From the NCBI GenBank assembly GCA_041744795.1, contig JBGTKD010000173.1, positions 9,225 through 73,224 on the forward strand: DNA of 64,000 nt, in the 5' to 3' direction. Both the position numbers and the translations under genes were made by a program. A model generated the notes under the pieces. The model ran no database searches. It saw only the letters and a program-made list of their open reading frames with translations, and had not been told where the DNA came from. Below, in pieces: positions 34,970 to 43,853 of the stretch (the first letter of the stretch is position 1; the number at the start of each line of letters is the position of its first letter). The stretch comes from DATHWB01 sp041744795. GTDB lineage: Bacteria; Actinomycetota; Acidimicrobiia; Spongiisociales; ZC4RG35.

Positions 34970-35115
34970 GACTACACCTTCACCCGAGGCTTCGTCTGCG
35001 CCGTGGCATCAGGCGACCTGGCTCGGCCAAAAGGCCTCACAGTTGCGGGACAGCGCCGGTTCGTTCCGGACTTCGCTGATGCCAACGGCACCGCCCACCG
35101 GGGGGCGGTCATCCG
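34970..35115 (-). ncRNA. cobalamin (B12) riboswitch
   Basis: The minus strand upstream of btuF reads as a cobalamin aptamer. The core GCTGTCCCGCAACTGTGA (about 35037-35055) is followed by the B12 box GAGCCAGGTCGCCTG (35010-35024). GGCATCA and TGATGCC (35077-35083 and 35005-35011) close the core stem. AAGTCCGG...CCGG forms an inner helix. A separate stem (34950-34955 with 34961-34966, CGGCGG/CCGCCG) lies between aptamer and the btuF hairpin and may be a switching or terminator element. Outer boundaries are approximate. Confidence 0.88.
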
Positions 35116-35152
35116 TCACGCTAGCGGATTGAGGACCAGAGCAAACTCGACT

Positions 35153-36301
35153 TCAGCCGTCGGCTGGACGGACACCGAGCACGGCAGTCAGGAAAAGCAC
35201 CTCACCGTCGCGGTCGACTTCCAGTACAACGGTGTCCCCGGCGGCGTAGTTGCGAATGACAGCGGCGAGGTCGGAGAAGTCTCCAATTCGATCGCCATCG
35301 ACGGCCACGACGATGTCACCGAGCTGTAACCCGGCGTCGGCAGCAGCGGTGTCCGGAGAAATCGATGTGATCACAGATCCAGCCAAACCTGTCACCGTGG
35401 CGTCGATCGATACGCCGAGGAACCCGGGCTCGAAAGTCCCGCCTTCGACGATGGCCCGCGCCACGCGATACGCCCGATCGATCGGCACAGCAAAACCCAC
35501 TCCGTCGTTGGCCCCGCTGGCCGAGTAAATCGAGACGTTGATTCCGACGATCCGGCCGTAGCGGTCGGCTAGCGGCCCGCCACTGTTACCTGGGTTGATC
35601 GACGCGTCAGTCTGGAGCATCAAGCGGGGAAGGCCATCCGGACCGGGAATGGCCTGATTCACCGCCGAAATGATCCCGGAGGTGACTGTTGAGTCGAGCC
35701 TCCATGGGGAGCCGAGAGCGATCGCTAGCTGACCCGGGCGTGGAACATCGTCGAGAGCGAGAGGTGCGGCAGGAAGCCCCGTCATGTTGACCTCGACGAC
35801 CGCGATGTCGTTGGCGTCATCGCTACCGAGCACGTTGCCATGCACCTTGTCGCCGTTGGCGAACCGGACAACCACTGTGTCGACACCAGCGACCACGTGG
35901 GCCGCCGTCAGGATCCGGCCATTGCTGTCGTATATGACGCCGCTTCCCAGGCCCCCACCTGGAAGTTCTATCTGCACGACCGAGGGCAGCAGGGCCGCGG
36001 CCACGTCAGCCACCGGCTCTTCGGACCCTCCGCCGACCAGAGGATCGGTCTCGGGGTCGGCTGGCGGCGACGTGTTGTCGGGTGGGGCCTCGACGTCAGC
36101 GACCGTATCGATGATCGTTGTCTCTGTCTCGGGTACCCACGTGACAGGGGGCGAGGATTGTTCGGTAGCCGCCGGTGGACTTGCCAGCCATCCGATACCG
36201 GTGCCAGCGAGAAACACTGTGAGCACAGCAAAGAAGACGAGGACTCTCGAGGGGGCATCATCGCGTGAGGTCGTCACGTTGTCGTCAGCGTTCTTTTCCA
36301 T
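35153..36301 (-). CDS. membrane-anchored HtrA/DegP-like serine protease with PDZ domain
   Basis: A 382-residue extracytoplasmic quality-control protease. One N-terminal membrane segment (VLVFFAVLTVFLAGTGIGWLA) and a Pro/Glu/Thr-rich linker (to about residue 100) precede a trypsin-like domain. The triad is His in ILTAAHVVAG, Asp in SDDANDIAVVEV and Ser in INPGNSGGPL. A C-terminal PDZ domain (FLGVSIDATVTGLAGSVI through DTAAADAGLQLGDIVVAVDGDRI) is complete. This is the usual actinobacterial HtrA layout. It ends about 40 bases from the riboswitch and is transcribed towards it, so its message may read into the B12 region. Confidence 0.93.
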   Translation of the reverse strand: MEKNADDNVTTSRDDAPSRVLVFFAVLTVFLAGTGIGWLASPPAATEQSSPPVTWVPETETTIIDTVADVEAPPDNTSPPADPETDPLVGGGSEEPVADVAAALLPSVVQIELPGGGLGSGVIYDSNGRILTAAHVVAGVDTVVVRFANGDKVHGNVLGSDDANDIAVVEVNMTGLPAAPLALDDVPRPGQLAIALGSPWRLDSTVTSGIISAVNQAIPGPDGLPRLMLQTDASINPGNSGGPLADRYGRIVGINVSIYSASGANDGVGFAVPIDRAYRVARAIVEGGTFEPGFLGVSIDATVTGLAGSVITSISPDTAAADAGLQLGDIVVAVDGDRIGDFSDLAAVIRNYAAGDTVVLEVDRDGEVLFLTAVLGVRPADG

Positions 36302-36389
36302 TGTGTTATTCCAACTCGTCCACAGGACTGTGCCACGGATATCTCATCATCGGTAAATCGTCGGTAAAGCATTAACGGAAGGAGGCCCG

Positions 36390-36425
36390 GTGCTCTCTTC
36401 CCGCGTACGGGAATCAAACAGGTAG
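36390..36425 (+). other. possible 11-codon leader peptide before the HAD-GH65 operon
   Basis: A very strong Shine-Dalgarno (AAGGAGG, 36379-36385) stands four bases before GTG 36390, which opens an 11-codon frame (MLSSRVRESNR, stop TAG 36423-36425). No longer gene follows it. A 6-bp inverted repeat, TTCCCG-CGTA-CGGGAA (36398-36413), lies inside this frame and could be a hairpin or operator. The main gene starts 45 bases further on. The leader function is inference. Confidence 0.35.
36398..36413. promoter_or_regulatory. inverted repeat in the leader of the HAD-GH65 operon
   Basis: TTCCCG (36398-36403) and CGGGAA (36408-36413) flank CGTA. It is 58 bases before the HAD start codon. It could be a LacI-type operator for sugar control or a weak attenuator stem. 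Two copies of TCGGTAAA (around 36350 and 36361) lie just before it and may also belong to the control region. Confidence 0.3.
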
Positions 36426-36470
36426 TTACGGTGAGGGCCAGCTGGGAGCCTCGACAGGAGAGCGAGCCGA

Positions 36471-37202
36471 ATGACCCATCACGTCTACGAATACGCCGCC
36501 GTTCTCTTCGACCTCGACGGTGTCCTCACACCTACAGCCGAAGTCCATCGGGTGGCATGGAAGCGCGCATTCGACCGGTTCCTCCAATCACACTTCGGTG
36601 ACGGCTACCGGCCGTTCACCCTGGATGATTACCTCGCCTATGTCGACGGCAAGCCCCGCTACGACGGAGTGCACAGCTTCTTGACTTCCCGGGGTGTGAG
36701 CCTGCCCGCCGGCCATCCCAGTGAACCACCCTCCTTCCTCACCGAGACCGGGATTGGGAATCTCAAGAACGACGAGTTCACGGCTGTTCTGGAAACCGAA
36801 GGCGTAGAGCCGTACCCGGGCTCGGTCGCGCTCCTCGAGCACCTAGAAAAGGCCGGCGTAGCGGTGGCGGTCGTGTCGTCGAGCGCCAACGCCACATCCG
36901 TCCTAGAGGCCGCTGGGTTGCGCTCCCGTTTCGAGGTGGTGATGGACGGCCTTACAGCACGCGAGCGAGGACTGGCAGGCAAGCCTTCTCCTGTCACCTT
37001 CCTGAGCGCCGCCAGCGACCTCGGGGTCGAACCATTGGACTCGGTCGTTATAGAAGATGCGATCTCGGGAATCCAAGCTGGCACCGCGGGTGGCTTCGGT
37101 CTGGTGGTCGGAGTCGACCGCGAGAACCAGGCTGATGCGATGAGGAGTGCGGGCGCTCATCTAGTCGTCAACGACCTCGGCGAACTGGTCCCGGGCGCCT
37201 GA
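36471..37202 (+). CDS. beta-phosphoglucomutase-like HAD phosphatase/mutase
   Basis: A 243-residue HAD protein. Motif I is AVLFDLDGVLTPTAEVH, with DxDG as in beta-phosphoglucomutases. The cap begins with HRVAWKRAFDRFL. Motif II is VAVVSSSANATSVLEAAGL, motif III GLAGKPSPVTFLSAASDLG, and motif IV VVIEDAISGIQAGTAGGFGLVVGVDR. In sugar operons such proteins turn beta-glucose 1-phosphate into glucose 6-phosphate. The GH65 gene 37 bases downstream, whose product would be that sugar phosphate, strongly supports this role. Confidence 0.9.
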   Translation: MTHHVYEYAAVLFDLDGVLTPTAEVHRVAWKRAFDRFLQSHFGDGYRPFTLDDYLAYVDGKPRYDGVHSFLTSRGVSLPAGHPSEPPSFLTETGIGNLKNDEFTAVLETEGVEPYPGSVALLEHLEKAGVAVAVVSSSANATSVLEAAGLRSRFEVVMDGLTARERGLAGKPSPVTFLSAASDLGVEPLDSVVIEDAISGIQAGTAGGFGLVVGVDRENQADAMRSAGAHLVVNDLGELVPGA

Positions 37203-37239
37203 GCGATCGGCCAGTCCGCAGCCCTAGGCTCGAATCCTC

Positions 37240-39579
37240 ATGATCGAACGCCAGCGGACCGACTTGCCGGTCGATGTTTATCCGAACGACCCGTGGGCGA
37301 TCGTCGAGGAGTCATTCGCGCCACGGTTCTTGTATCTGACCGAGACGATCTTCGCGCTGTCGAACGGCCATCTAGGAATCAGGGGAACCGTCGATGAGGG
37401 ATCACCCGTCCATCTACATGGCACGTTCATAAACGGCTTCCACGAGACCTGGCCAATCACCCACGCCGAGGCAGCGTTTGGTCTAGCCCGGACGGGCCAG
37501 ACAATCGTCAACGTGCCCGATGCCACATCGATAAGAGTCGAGGTGGACGGCACTCGCTTGTCGGTGAACCAGCTAGCGGACCTCAAGCAGCGTCGCTGGC
37601 TGGACTTCCGGCGCGGGGTGCTCGAACGACGGGTGGAGTTCACTGCCGCTTCCGGTGCTCGCGCGACAGTCTCGTTCCGCCGTCTCGTGTCACTGGAGAT
37701 CCGGGAGGTAGCGGCTTTCTCGGTCGCGGTCCACGTGGATCGGCCAGCCAAGGTCAGCGTTGTCTCGCGAATGGTCAATCGCCAGGACCGAATGCAAGCC
37801 GAAGACATGGCCGAAGACGATCCTCGACGAGCCCAATCGTTCTCACACCGGGTCTTGGAGCCCCGCGCCGCGACTCTCGAAGGTTTCCGCTTCTCACAGG
37901 GATGGGTCACATCGCGGTCAAGGATGGGACTCATCGCCTCGGTCGACCATCGAATCTCGCAGCCAGCAGAAGTCGAGCTGCACAGGAACGCCGACGACTT
38001 TGGTCACAGATTCACCGCCGACGTCAGCCCGGACACGCCCTTCATCGTCGAGAAGTTCGCCCACTATCGGACTTGTGAGGAGAGGCCAGACGAGGACGAT
38101 CGCGCCGCCGTGTCGAAGGACCTGGCCAGGTGTCTCGAAGTCGGCTTCGAGGGTCTGGCGGAAATGCAAGCGAACGTCCTGCAGGGGCTGTGGCAGAGGG
38201 CTGACATCGAGGTGGGGGCGCCCGCCGATACCCAGCGGGCGATCAGATGGACCCTCTTCCAGATCTTTCAGGCGTCTGCCCAGCTAGAGAATGCTTCGGT
38301 CCCTGCGAAGGGATTAACAGGCCAGGCGTATGACGGGCACTACTTCTGGGATACCGAGATCTACCTGCTGCCCTTTCTCGCCCGGGCCCTCCCCGAAAAA
38401 GCGCGCGAGATTCTCCTCCATCGGTACCACATGCTCGATGCCGCCCGCCACAGGGCTGGCGAACTGTCGCAACGCGGAGCGCTTTTTCCCTGGCGAACGA
38501 TCAACGGCGAAGAAGCGTCGGCCTATTTCCTAGCGGGAACGGCCCAATACCACATAAACGCCGACGTGACTTACGCGATCCGGACCTACGTCGAGGCCAC
38601 CGGTGACGAGGAATTCTTGTGGGATCATGGTGTAGAGATAGCGGTCGAGACCGCCAGGATGTTCGAAGACCTTGGCTTCTACCGGCACAACCGCTTCCAC
38701 ATCCACGGAGTGACGGGCCCAGACGAGTACACCGCACTGGTCGACGACAACGCCTTCACGAACGCCATGGCCAGGATGAACATGCGCTACGCCGCCGAGG
38801 TGCTCTCCAGAATGGCGGTCGAGCACCCCGATCGGTACACCCGGTTGGCCGAAACGTTGGCAATCGCCGAAAACGAAATCACGCGATGGAGACTCGCGGC
38901 AGACGCGATCTATATCCCGCATGATCCCGATCTGGGAATCACACCCCAGGACAACGATTTTCTTACCAAGGAGCCATGGGACTTCGACGGTGTGCCTGCG
39001 ACCAAGTACCCGCTATTGCTTCACTTTCATCCTTTGGTCATCTACCGATTCCAGGTGCTCAAACAGGCAGACGTCGTGCTCGTGGATTTCCTACTTGGTG
39101 ACGAGTTCAGCGAGGAACTGAAGCGAGCCAACTTTGACTACTACGACCCGATCACTACCGGCGACTCGTCGCTGTCCGCATGCGTGCAGTCGATCATGGC
39201 GGCGGAGATCGGATACTCGGAGAAAGCGATGCAGCACTTTATGCACGCACTGTTCATGGATCTCGCCGACCTCGCAGGCAACACCACCGACGGAGTTCAC
39301 ATGGCGTCCGCTGGTGGGGTATGGCTCGCTCTCACCCACGGATTCCTCGGCATGAAAAGCGGTGAGACGATTCGATTCACCCCCCGCCTGCCAAGCCAGT
39401 GGAGCCACTTGAAAGTGAACCTCTCCCATCGCGGACGTCTCCTACGGGTGGAACTGCGGCCTGATCATCTGGTGATCAACCTCGATGGCCAACCGCTGGA
39501 CGTAGAAATCGAAAACGAAACGGTCCACCTGGTTCCCGGCAGAAACGAACGCCCGCTCAGGAAGCGGGCGCAACCGTGA
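37240..39579 (+). CDS. glycoside hydrolase family 65 disaccharide phosphorylase
   Basis: A 779-residue GH65 enzyme (about the usual 750-790). It would split an alpha-glucoside (maltose, trehalose, kojibiose or nigerose) with phosphate, giving beta-glucose 1-phosphate. The N-terminal super-sandwich starts RFLYLTETIFALSNGHLGIRGTVDEG. The (alpha/alpha)6 barrel has GLTGQAYDGHYFWDTEIYLLPF and the catalytic Glu in HGVTGPDEYTALVDDNAFTN. A phosphate-binding HMASAGGVW region closes it. Exact disaccharide cannot be told from motifs. The 3' end overlaps the convergent membrane-protein gene by 23 bases. Confidence 0.92.
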   Translation: MIERQRTDLPVDVYPNDPWAIVEESFAPRFLYLTETIFALSNGHLGIRGTVDEGSPVHLHGTFINGFHETWPITHAEAAFGLARTGQTIVNVPDATSIRVEVDGTRLSVNQLADLKQRRWLDFRRGVLERRVEFTAASGARATVSFRRLVSLEIREVAAFSVAVHVDRPAKVSVVSRMVNRQDRMQAEDMAEDDPRRAQSFSHRVLEPRAATLEGFRFSQGWVTSRSRMGLIASVDHRISQPAEVELHRNADDFGHRFTADVSPDTPFIVEKFAHYRTCEERPDEDDRAAVSKDLARCLEVGFEGLAEMQANVLQGLWQRADIEVGAPADTQRAIRWTLFQIFQASAQLENASVPAKGLTGQAYDGHYFWDTEIYLLPFLARALPEKAREILLHRYHMLDAARHRAGELSQRGALFPWRTINGEEASAYFLAGTAQYHINADVTYAIRTYVEATGDEEFLWDHGVEIAVETARMFEDLGFYRHNRFHIHGVTGPDEYTALVDDNAFTNAMARMNMRYAAEVLSRMAVEHPDRYTRLAETLAIAENEITRWRLAADAIYIPHDPDLGITPQDNDFLTKEPWDFDGVPATKYPLLLHFHPLVIYRFQVLKQADVVLVDFLLGDEFSEELKRANFDYYDPITTGDSSLSACVQSIMAAEIGYSEKAMQHFMHALFMDLADLAGNTTDGVHMASAGGVWLALTHGFLGMKSGETIRFTPRLPSQWSHLKVNLSHRGRLLRVELRPDHLVINLDGQPLDVEIENETVHLVPGRNERPLRKRAQP

Positions 39580-41002
39580 ACGTGAGCAGATTGGTATCGG
39601 GGTCGTAGACCAGCGTGTACGCGATGTCGCGTGACTCGATGCGACCGTCGACGCCATCCAACTGCGGGGCCCGGACGTCAAGACCCAGTTGGCGAAGCAG
39701 CGATGCGCGCCCCTCGGGAGAAAAATCAGGGTCTACCGCGGCGATCGCCACACCCAGCGCCTGCAATCCGACACGGTCGTATTCCGCTGGCCCGCTCGGA
39801 TCGACAACAAGCGAGAATTCGTCGATCGCTCCGTTCGGCAGCACCACGCCAACGAGCGTCAGAAATGGTGTGAAACCCTTGTCGAACGGACCGAGCGCTG
39901 GGAGGCGGCGGATCTCCAAGACTTCGTTGATCGGTCCGGCCGCCGCGTCCCACCGAGCGATGAACTCGTAAGAGGGCCGCTCGAAGATCGTTGTTCCCCC
40001 GAACTGCGACACCACCGGAACTGCAGCCACCGGTATCTCGGTCACTGTCAGCCGCGGAGGCAGTTCCGGCCCACCCTCGTAGGCGAGAACAAAGTCGAGG
40101 GCTCGAGGACCGAGCAGAGCAAAGAAGCCGATGACCGACACAACGCTGAGCACGATCCCAATCGTCTTGAGACGAGAGGCAGCACTCTTCAAACGATGGT
40201 CACGGAGAGTCCGCTGGCTTTCAAGCACCTCGGCGGCAACCGTGTTCGGGCCGATCTCGAAATCATCGTCATCAACGAGACGATCAGCCATAGCGCCTAT
40301 TGCAGAGGTGAGTCGCTCAACCGAAGTCGACCCAAAGCGCTTGCGCAGAGCCTCTTCGTCATCCAAGTCCGCGGAGACGTCCTCCTCGATGTTGAGCGGG
40401 GCTTCCTCCACTGCTGCGACGGCCTCGAGCTCTGCGGCCAACGGGCCTGTTCCGTCGTCCTCTTCCGCCAGCGCCTCAAAGTCTGCATCAATTGCGGCGG
40501 ATTCGTCAGGCTGGTCCCCGTCGGACTGGCGGTCGAAGTCGTAGGTATCCGCCTCGAAGCCGAGATCCGCTACTTCAGCCGAAGGACTTGAGTCAGCCTC
40601 ATCCAAAAGGGGCCGGGGTATAGGCGGTCGCGCAGAGCCGAACAAGAAGGCCACAGGATCGTCTGCCGCCGCGCTGGCAACCGCATCCCCGGCAACCTCC
40701 GGTTGATCGTCGGGGCCCCAGACACCACCTGAGACCAAAGCGGCGAACGCCGCGAATCCGCTCGGACTGTCCGGCGTGAACACGGTCTCGTCTCCATCTA
40801 CCCGAAAGACGAACGAGCCATCATTCTCAGGGGCTGACTCGATGCTGCAGTCTTCGATGGGCCAAGTGCCCAGTTCGTCGCCCGCCACGCTCATCCGCAG
40901 GGTTCGCCCGCCGATGAGTTCGAGGTCAACGGCAAGAGCATCACCGTTGTCGGTGACGAGCAAGCCGGAATGGATGGTGGAGTTGGCGTTCACGATGGTC
41001 AT
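39557..41002 (-). CDS. large single-pass membrane protein, paralogue of the 41757 protein
   Basis: A 481-residue protein that I cannot assign to a named family. The N-terminal domain (residues about 10-90) contains DELGTWPIEDCSIES and FRVDGDETVFTPDSPSGFAAFAA. A long acidic linker follows (many Asp/Glu/Ala, about 100-230), then one membrane segment (IGIVLSVVSVIGFFALLG) and an extracytoplasmic C-terminal domain. That domain has FTPFLTLVGVVLPNGAIDEFSLVVDPSG and ALGVAIAAVDP, ending in AYTLVYDPDTNLLTFTV. All these motifs recur in the 41757-42695 protein. The linker is what makes this one longer. It lies 87 bases downstream of the transglycosylase-like gene on the same strand. Confidence 0.72.
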   Translation of the reverse strand: MTIVNANSTIHSGLLVTDNGDALAVDLELIGGRTLRMSVAGDELGTWPIEDCSIESAPENDGSFVFRVDGDETVFTPDSPSGFAAFAALVSGGVWGPDDQPEVAGDAVASAAADDPVAFLFGSARPPIPRPLLDEADSSPSAEVADLGFEADTYDFDRQSDGDQPDESAAIDADFEALAEEDDGTGPLAAELEAVAAVEEAPLNIEEDVSADLDDEEALRKRFGSTSVERLTSAIGAMADRLVDDDDFEIGPNTVAAEVLESQRTLRDHRLKSAASRLKTIGIVLSVVSVIGFFALLGPRALDFVLAYEGGPELPPRLTVTEIPVAAVPVVSQFGGTTIFERPSYEFIARWDAAAGPINEVLEIRRLPALGPFDKGFTPFLTLVGVVLPNGAIDEFSLVVDPSGPAEYDRVGLQALGVAIAAVDPDFSPEGRASLLRQLGLDVRAPQLDGVDGRIESRDIAYTLVYDPDTNLLTFTVAPAS

Positions 41003-41089
41003 TTATCAGGTCCCAACAACACCATCGGCCGCCAGACCGGTGGACTTTAAGAACCTGAGATGGGTCGATCGACCCAATCGAACTGGGGG

Positions 41090-41677
41090 TCAGCGCCAAC
41101 AATTGGCGCTCGGGTACCAGTGGGCCCAACCACCGAAATCGTATACGAGCCAGGCCGCCACAGCGACGTTCGCCACCGGATCGAAAACGTCGCTCCCTGA
41201 CCAGCCGGCCGCCACCGATCGCTCCGGCCACATACTTGCGAGGTGTTGGAACAGCCCACTGGCCGTCGAGGTCGGGTTCTTGGCGGCGGGGTCACCACCC
41301 GACTCGCATCTAATGATGCGCAAGGCGCGATCCACATGGTGCGGCTCGAAGTACTGGGTCACTAAAGGTCGCCAGTCAGAAAGGGCCGAGACTTCGTCAG
41401 GCACCAGGTCATAGGCATCGAAGGGAACGTCGAGCCCGCCTGCGACGACCGTAGAGGCACAGGTCGCCCCTTCGAAGGCCAACCGGCATCCGGGGGGGAG
41501 TTCGCGGACCGGCTCGACAGCTTCCGGCTCAGGTAGGTCCGTCGCATAAGGCAACTCAGCAACGTTCAATTGAATGGGTAGGAGTCCAGGCTCGTTGGTG
41601 AGCGTCCAGGCTCCACCCGAAGCAAGAATCATCAGCAATGTGAGGACTCCTGCGGCGTAGGACACGACAGAGCGCAT
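41090..41677 (-). CDS. exported lytic-transglycosylase-like (SLT-type) protein
   Basis: A 195-residue protein with an N-terminal signal or anchor (VVSYAAGVLTLLMILASGGAW). The C-terminal part has the SLT/lysozyme-like signature: HHVDRALRIIRCESGGDPAAKNPTSTASGLFQHLASMWPERS, with the catalytic Glu in RCESGGDP. Two further cysteines (PPGCRLAFEGATCAS) might form a disulfide. It would cleave peptidoglycan glycan strands, as Rpf-like or transglycosylase enzymes do. GAGGTGAG lies before ATG 41677. It is encoded between the two paralogous membrane proteins. Confidence 0.8.
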   Translation of the reverse strand: MRSVVSYAAGVLTLLMILASGGAWTLTNEPGLLPIQLNVAELPYATDLPEPEAVEPVRELPPGCRLAFEGATCASTVVAGGLDVPFDAYDLVPDEVSALSDWRPLVTQYFEPHHVDRALRIIRCESGGDPAAKNPTSTASGLFQHLASMWPERSVAAGWSGSDVFDPVANVAVAAWLVYDFGGWAHWYPSANCWR

Positions 41678-41756
41678 CACTCACCTCGATTCAGGGGGAC
41701 CGACGTGAAAACGTCTTCCAAGAGGGTACCTGTTAGCGAAATCCGGCCAAACCCGG

Positions 41757-42695
41757 TCAGGCGGGGTTGACGACAAAAAGGAGAGCGTTGAAGGCTGCGA
41801 CATAGCTGATGGAGTAAGCCGTATCGCTCACATCGAAGGACCCATCCAGGTCGACCAATTCTGGACTGCGGACACTCAGACCCATCGCGGCGAGCACTTC
41901 ACCTCTTTGCTCACGGGTCAATTCAGGGTTAGCCACGGCGATCGCCACCCCGAGAGCAGCCACAGCGTTTCGATCATCGTCGGTGTCGCCCGACGGATCG
42001 ATGACCAGCATGATCGAGGCGATCGTGCCGTCCGAACCAGTCCGGCCCTGGAGGGTCAGATACGGAGTGAGTTGAGATTCGAACAGTCCCGGAACAAGCA
42101 CCCCCCTGATCTGAACGGGTACCCCGAAGGCCGTCGCAGCCAAATTCCACTCGGTCGCGAACTCATCGACCGATTGTTGGAAGAGCGGAGGCGGTGACAC
42201 GACTGTCGCGGGAACGGCGAACGTCTGAGCATCGAACCGCGGAGGTTCGTCGTCCCCCAACCAAACCACCACGAGGCCCGCCATCACCAGAGCCAGGATC
42301 ACCGCCAGAATGCCCATCGCCCAACGAAGCAGCCGCCGGACCGAACGGTGACGATCAGACTCGGTGCTCCTCGACGACGCCGATGAGCTAGAACCCTCAA
42401 CAACTGCAATGTCGCGGACAACGCTTATCCGATCGGCGAGAGTTGAGGAACGGAATTGGTGAGCGGCGACGGTTGCGAACCCTGAAAGATCCTGGGGCTC
42501 GAAAACCACCTTTTCACCGTCCAGAGACAGCATGAACGCGCCCCGAGCGCTGCGGGAAACCCGGCAGTACTTGACTGGCCAGACACCGATGAGGTTCCCC
42601 TCTGTGCGAAGCGAGAGGAATCCTTCGTCAAGGCCGAGGTCGACGGGCACCTGCTCGCCGTCATCGAGCGTGATCGTGCCACTGAAGGTTTCCAC
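41757..42695 (-). CDS. single-pass membrane protein, paralogue of the 39557 protein
   Basis: A 312-residue protein with the same plan as the 481-residue neighbour. The N-terminal domain has GNLIGVWPVKYCRVSRS and LSLDGEKVVFEPQDLSGFATVAAHQF. One membrane segment (WAMGILAVILALVMAGLVVVW) then leads to a C-terminal domain with LTPYLTLQGRTGSDGTIASIMLVIDPSGDTDDDR, ALGVAIAVANPELTREQRGEVLAAMGLSVRSPELVDLDG and NALLFVVNP. It has only a short Ser-rich linker where the other has a long acidic one. The first gene of a three-gene minus-strand cassette. Function unknown. Confidence 0.75.
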   Translation of the reverse strand: METFSGTITLDDGEQVPVDLGLDEGFLSLRTEGNLIGVWPVKYCRVSRSARGAFMLSLDGEKVVFEPQDLSGFATVAAHQFRSSTLADRISVVRDIAVVEGSSSSASSRSTESDRHRSVRRLLRWAMGILAVILALVMAGLVVVWLGDDEPPRFDAQTFAVPATVVSPPPLFQQSVDEFATEWNLAATAFGVPVQIRGVLVPGLFESQLTPYLTLQGRTGSDGTIASIMLVIDPSGDTDDDRNAVAALGVAIAVANPELTREQRGEVLAAMGLSVRSPELVDLDGSFDVSDTAYSISYVAAFNALLFVVNPA

Positions 42696-42728
42696 GCCCG
42701 AACGGTACCCTTCAAGGGGGTGGCAGGT

Positions 42729-43826
42729 TCACCAGTCCCGGGGTCGCAGCTCGGTACCCACCACCTCGCCGTCGGCAACGAGGGTCATGCGGTGATGCAT
42801 CTCGGCGGTGGCGCAGGCATGGTTGGGAAACACCCTCACTCGATCACCAATCGCCAAGCCGGTGGGACTTCCGTCTGGCGAGGTCACGAATCCATGCTCC
42901 TGATTAGCCGCCGACACGACTAACCGGGCGTCCATGGCGTCGCCGTCGACCGGTGCGACTACACCGAGACCGGCATCCTCGCCGAGCGCCGGGACACCCT
43001 TGTCCTGGGACAGGGCCGACCACCCGGCGTCGATGAACGAAAGGCGACCGTCGGGGCTCGAGCCGATGACAGTCGCCAAAGTGGCCAGCGCGATATCGGC
43101 CTCGGTACACGCCCCGAGAGCGACCATCGACAAGTCGCCGAACAGGTACACGCCGGGCCGCGCTTCAGTCACGCCGGCGAGATGGTCGACGGCTGCCACG
43201 GTCGGAGTCGACCCGACGCTGACCAGTTCGATTTCGTGCCCTGCTCCACGCAAGCGATCGGCAGCAGCGGCGACAGCAGACCGCTCCATGACTGCAATCG
43301 AAGCCACCTGCGCTGGATTGACCAGGTACGAGCCGCCGGCATGGGTCATCACTCCCCGCAACCGATACCTCGATGCGATCGCTTCGGCCAGCTCCTCTAA
43401 CCGAGGGTCCTCCGGTGGAATCCCGCCCCGATGACCGTCAGAGTCGATCTCGATCACCACATCGATTCTCGAGTCCCTGGGTACCCCAGCGAGATTGTCC
43501 ATCTCGCCAACTACAACAGTCAGCCTCACGTCATGGCTTCCGATCGCCTCAAGGACAGGTCCGGCCTTTCCCTCCGCGACAGGGACGCCATACATGAAAT
43601 CTGTCGTGAGCGGAAGGAGCGAGCGCAGTTCTCCCAGAGTGGAAACGGTGAGGCCCGTCGCTCCCAGACCGATGACACTTCGCAGCAGCCCTGGGCTCTT
43701 CACAGTCTTGGCGTGCGGTCTCAGCGCGACTCCCAACGTGGCTGCCCTGTCGGCCATGCGGACGGCGTTGGCCTCGTAGACGTCGACATCCACCAACAGG
43801 GCAGGCGTGGGAACCTTGGAGAGCAT
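42729..43826 (-). CDS. D-threonine aldolase-like PLP enzyme (DSD1 / alanine racemase-N fold)
   Basis: A 365-residue fold-type III PLP enzyme. The lysine for PLP lies in ALRPHAKTVKSPGLL near residue 40, preceded by the start PTPALLVDVDVYEANAVRMADRA. The metal-binding C-terminal part has HACATAEMHHRMTLVADGEVVGTELRPRDW, typical of D-threonine aldolase and D-serine dehydratase (His-x-Cys). It would cleave D-threonine to glycine and acetaldehyde or dehydrate D-serine. Which of these cannot be settled from sequence. Confidence 0.87.
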   Translation of the reverse strand: MLSKVPTPALLVDVDVYEANAVRMADRAATLGVALRPHAKTVKSPGLLRSVIGLGATGLTVSTLGELRSLLPLTTDFMYGVPVAEGKAGPVLEAIGSHDVRLTVVVGEMDNLAGVPRDSRIDVVIEIDSDGHRGGIPPEDPRLEELAEAIASRYRLRGVMTHAGGSYLVNPAQVASIAVMERSAVAAAADRLRGAGHEIELVSVGSTPTVAAVDHLAGVTEARPGVYLFGDLSMVALGACTEADIALATLATVIGSSPDGRLSFIDAGWSALSQDKGVPALGEDAGLGVVAPVDGDAMDARLVVSAANQEHGFVTSPDGSPTGLAIGDRVRVFPNHACATAEMHHRMTLVADGEVVGTELRPRDW

Positions 43827-43853
43827 TCCCGGAGTGTATGAACGCCGTTCGGC

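Noticed and set aside
39689..40591. 300-codon plus-strand frame opposite the 481-residue membrane protein
   Set aside because: The minus-strand protein has a membrane segment and a clear paralogue; the plus frame has neither.
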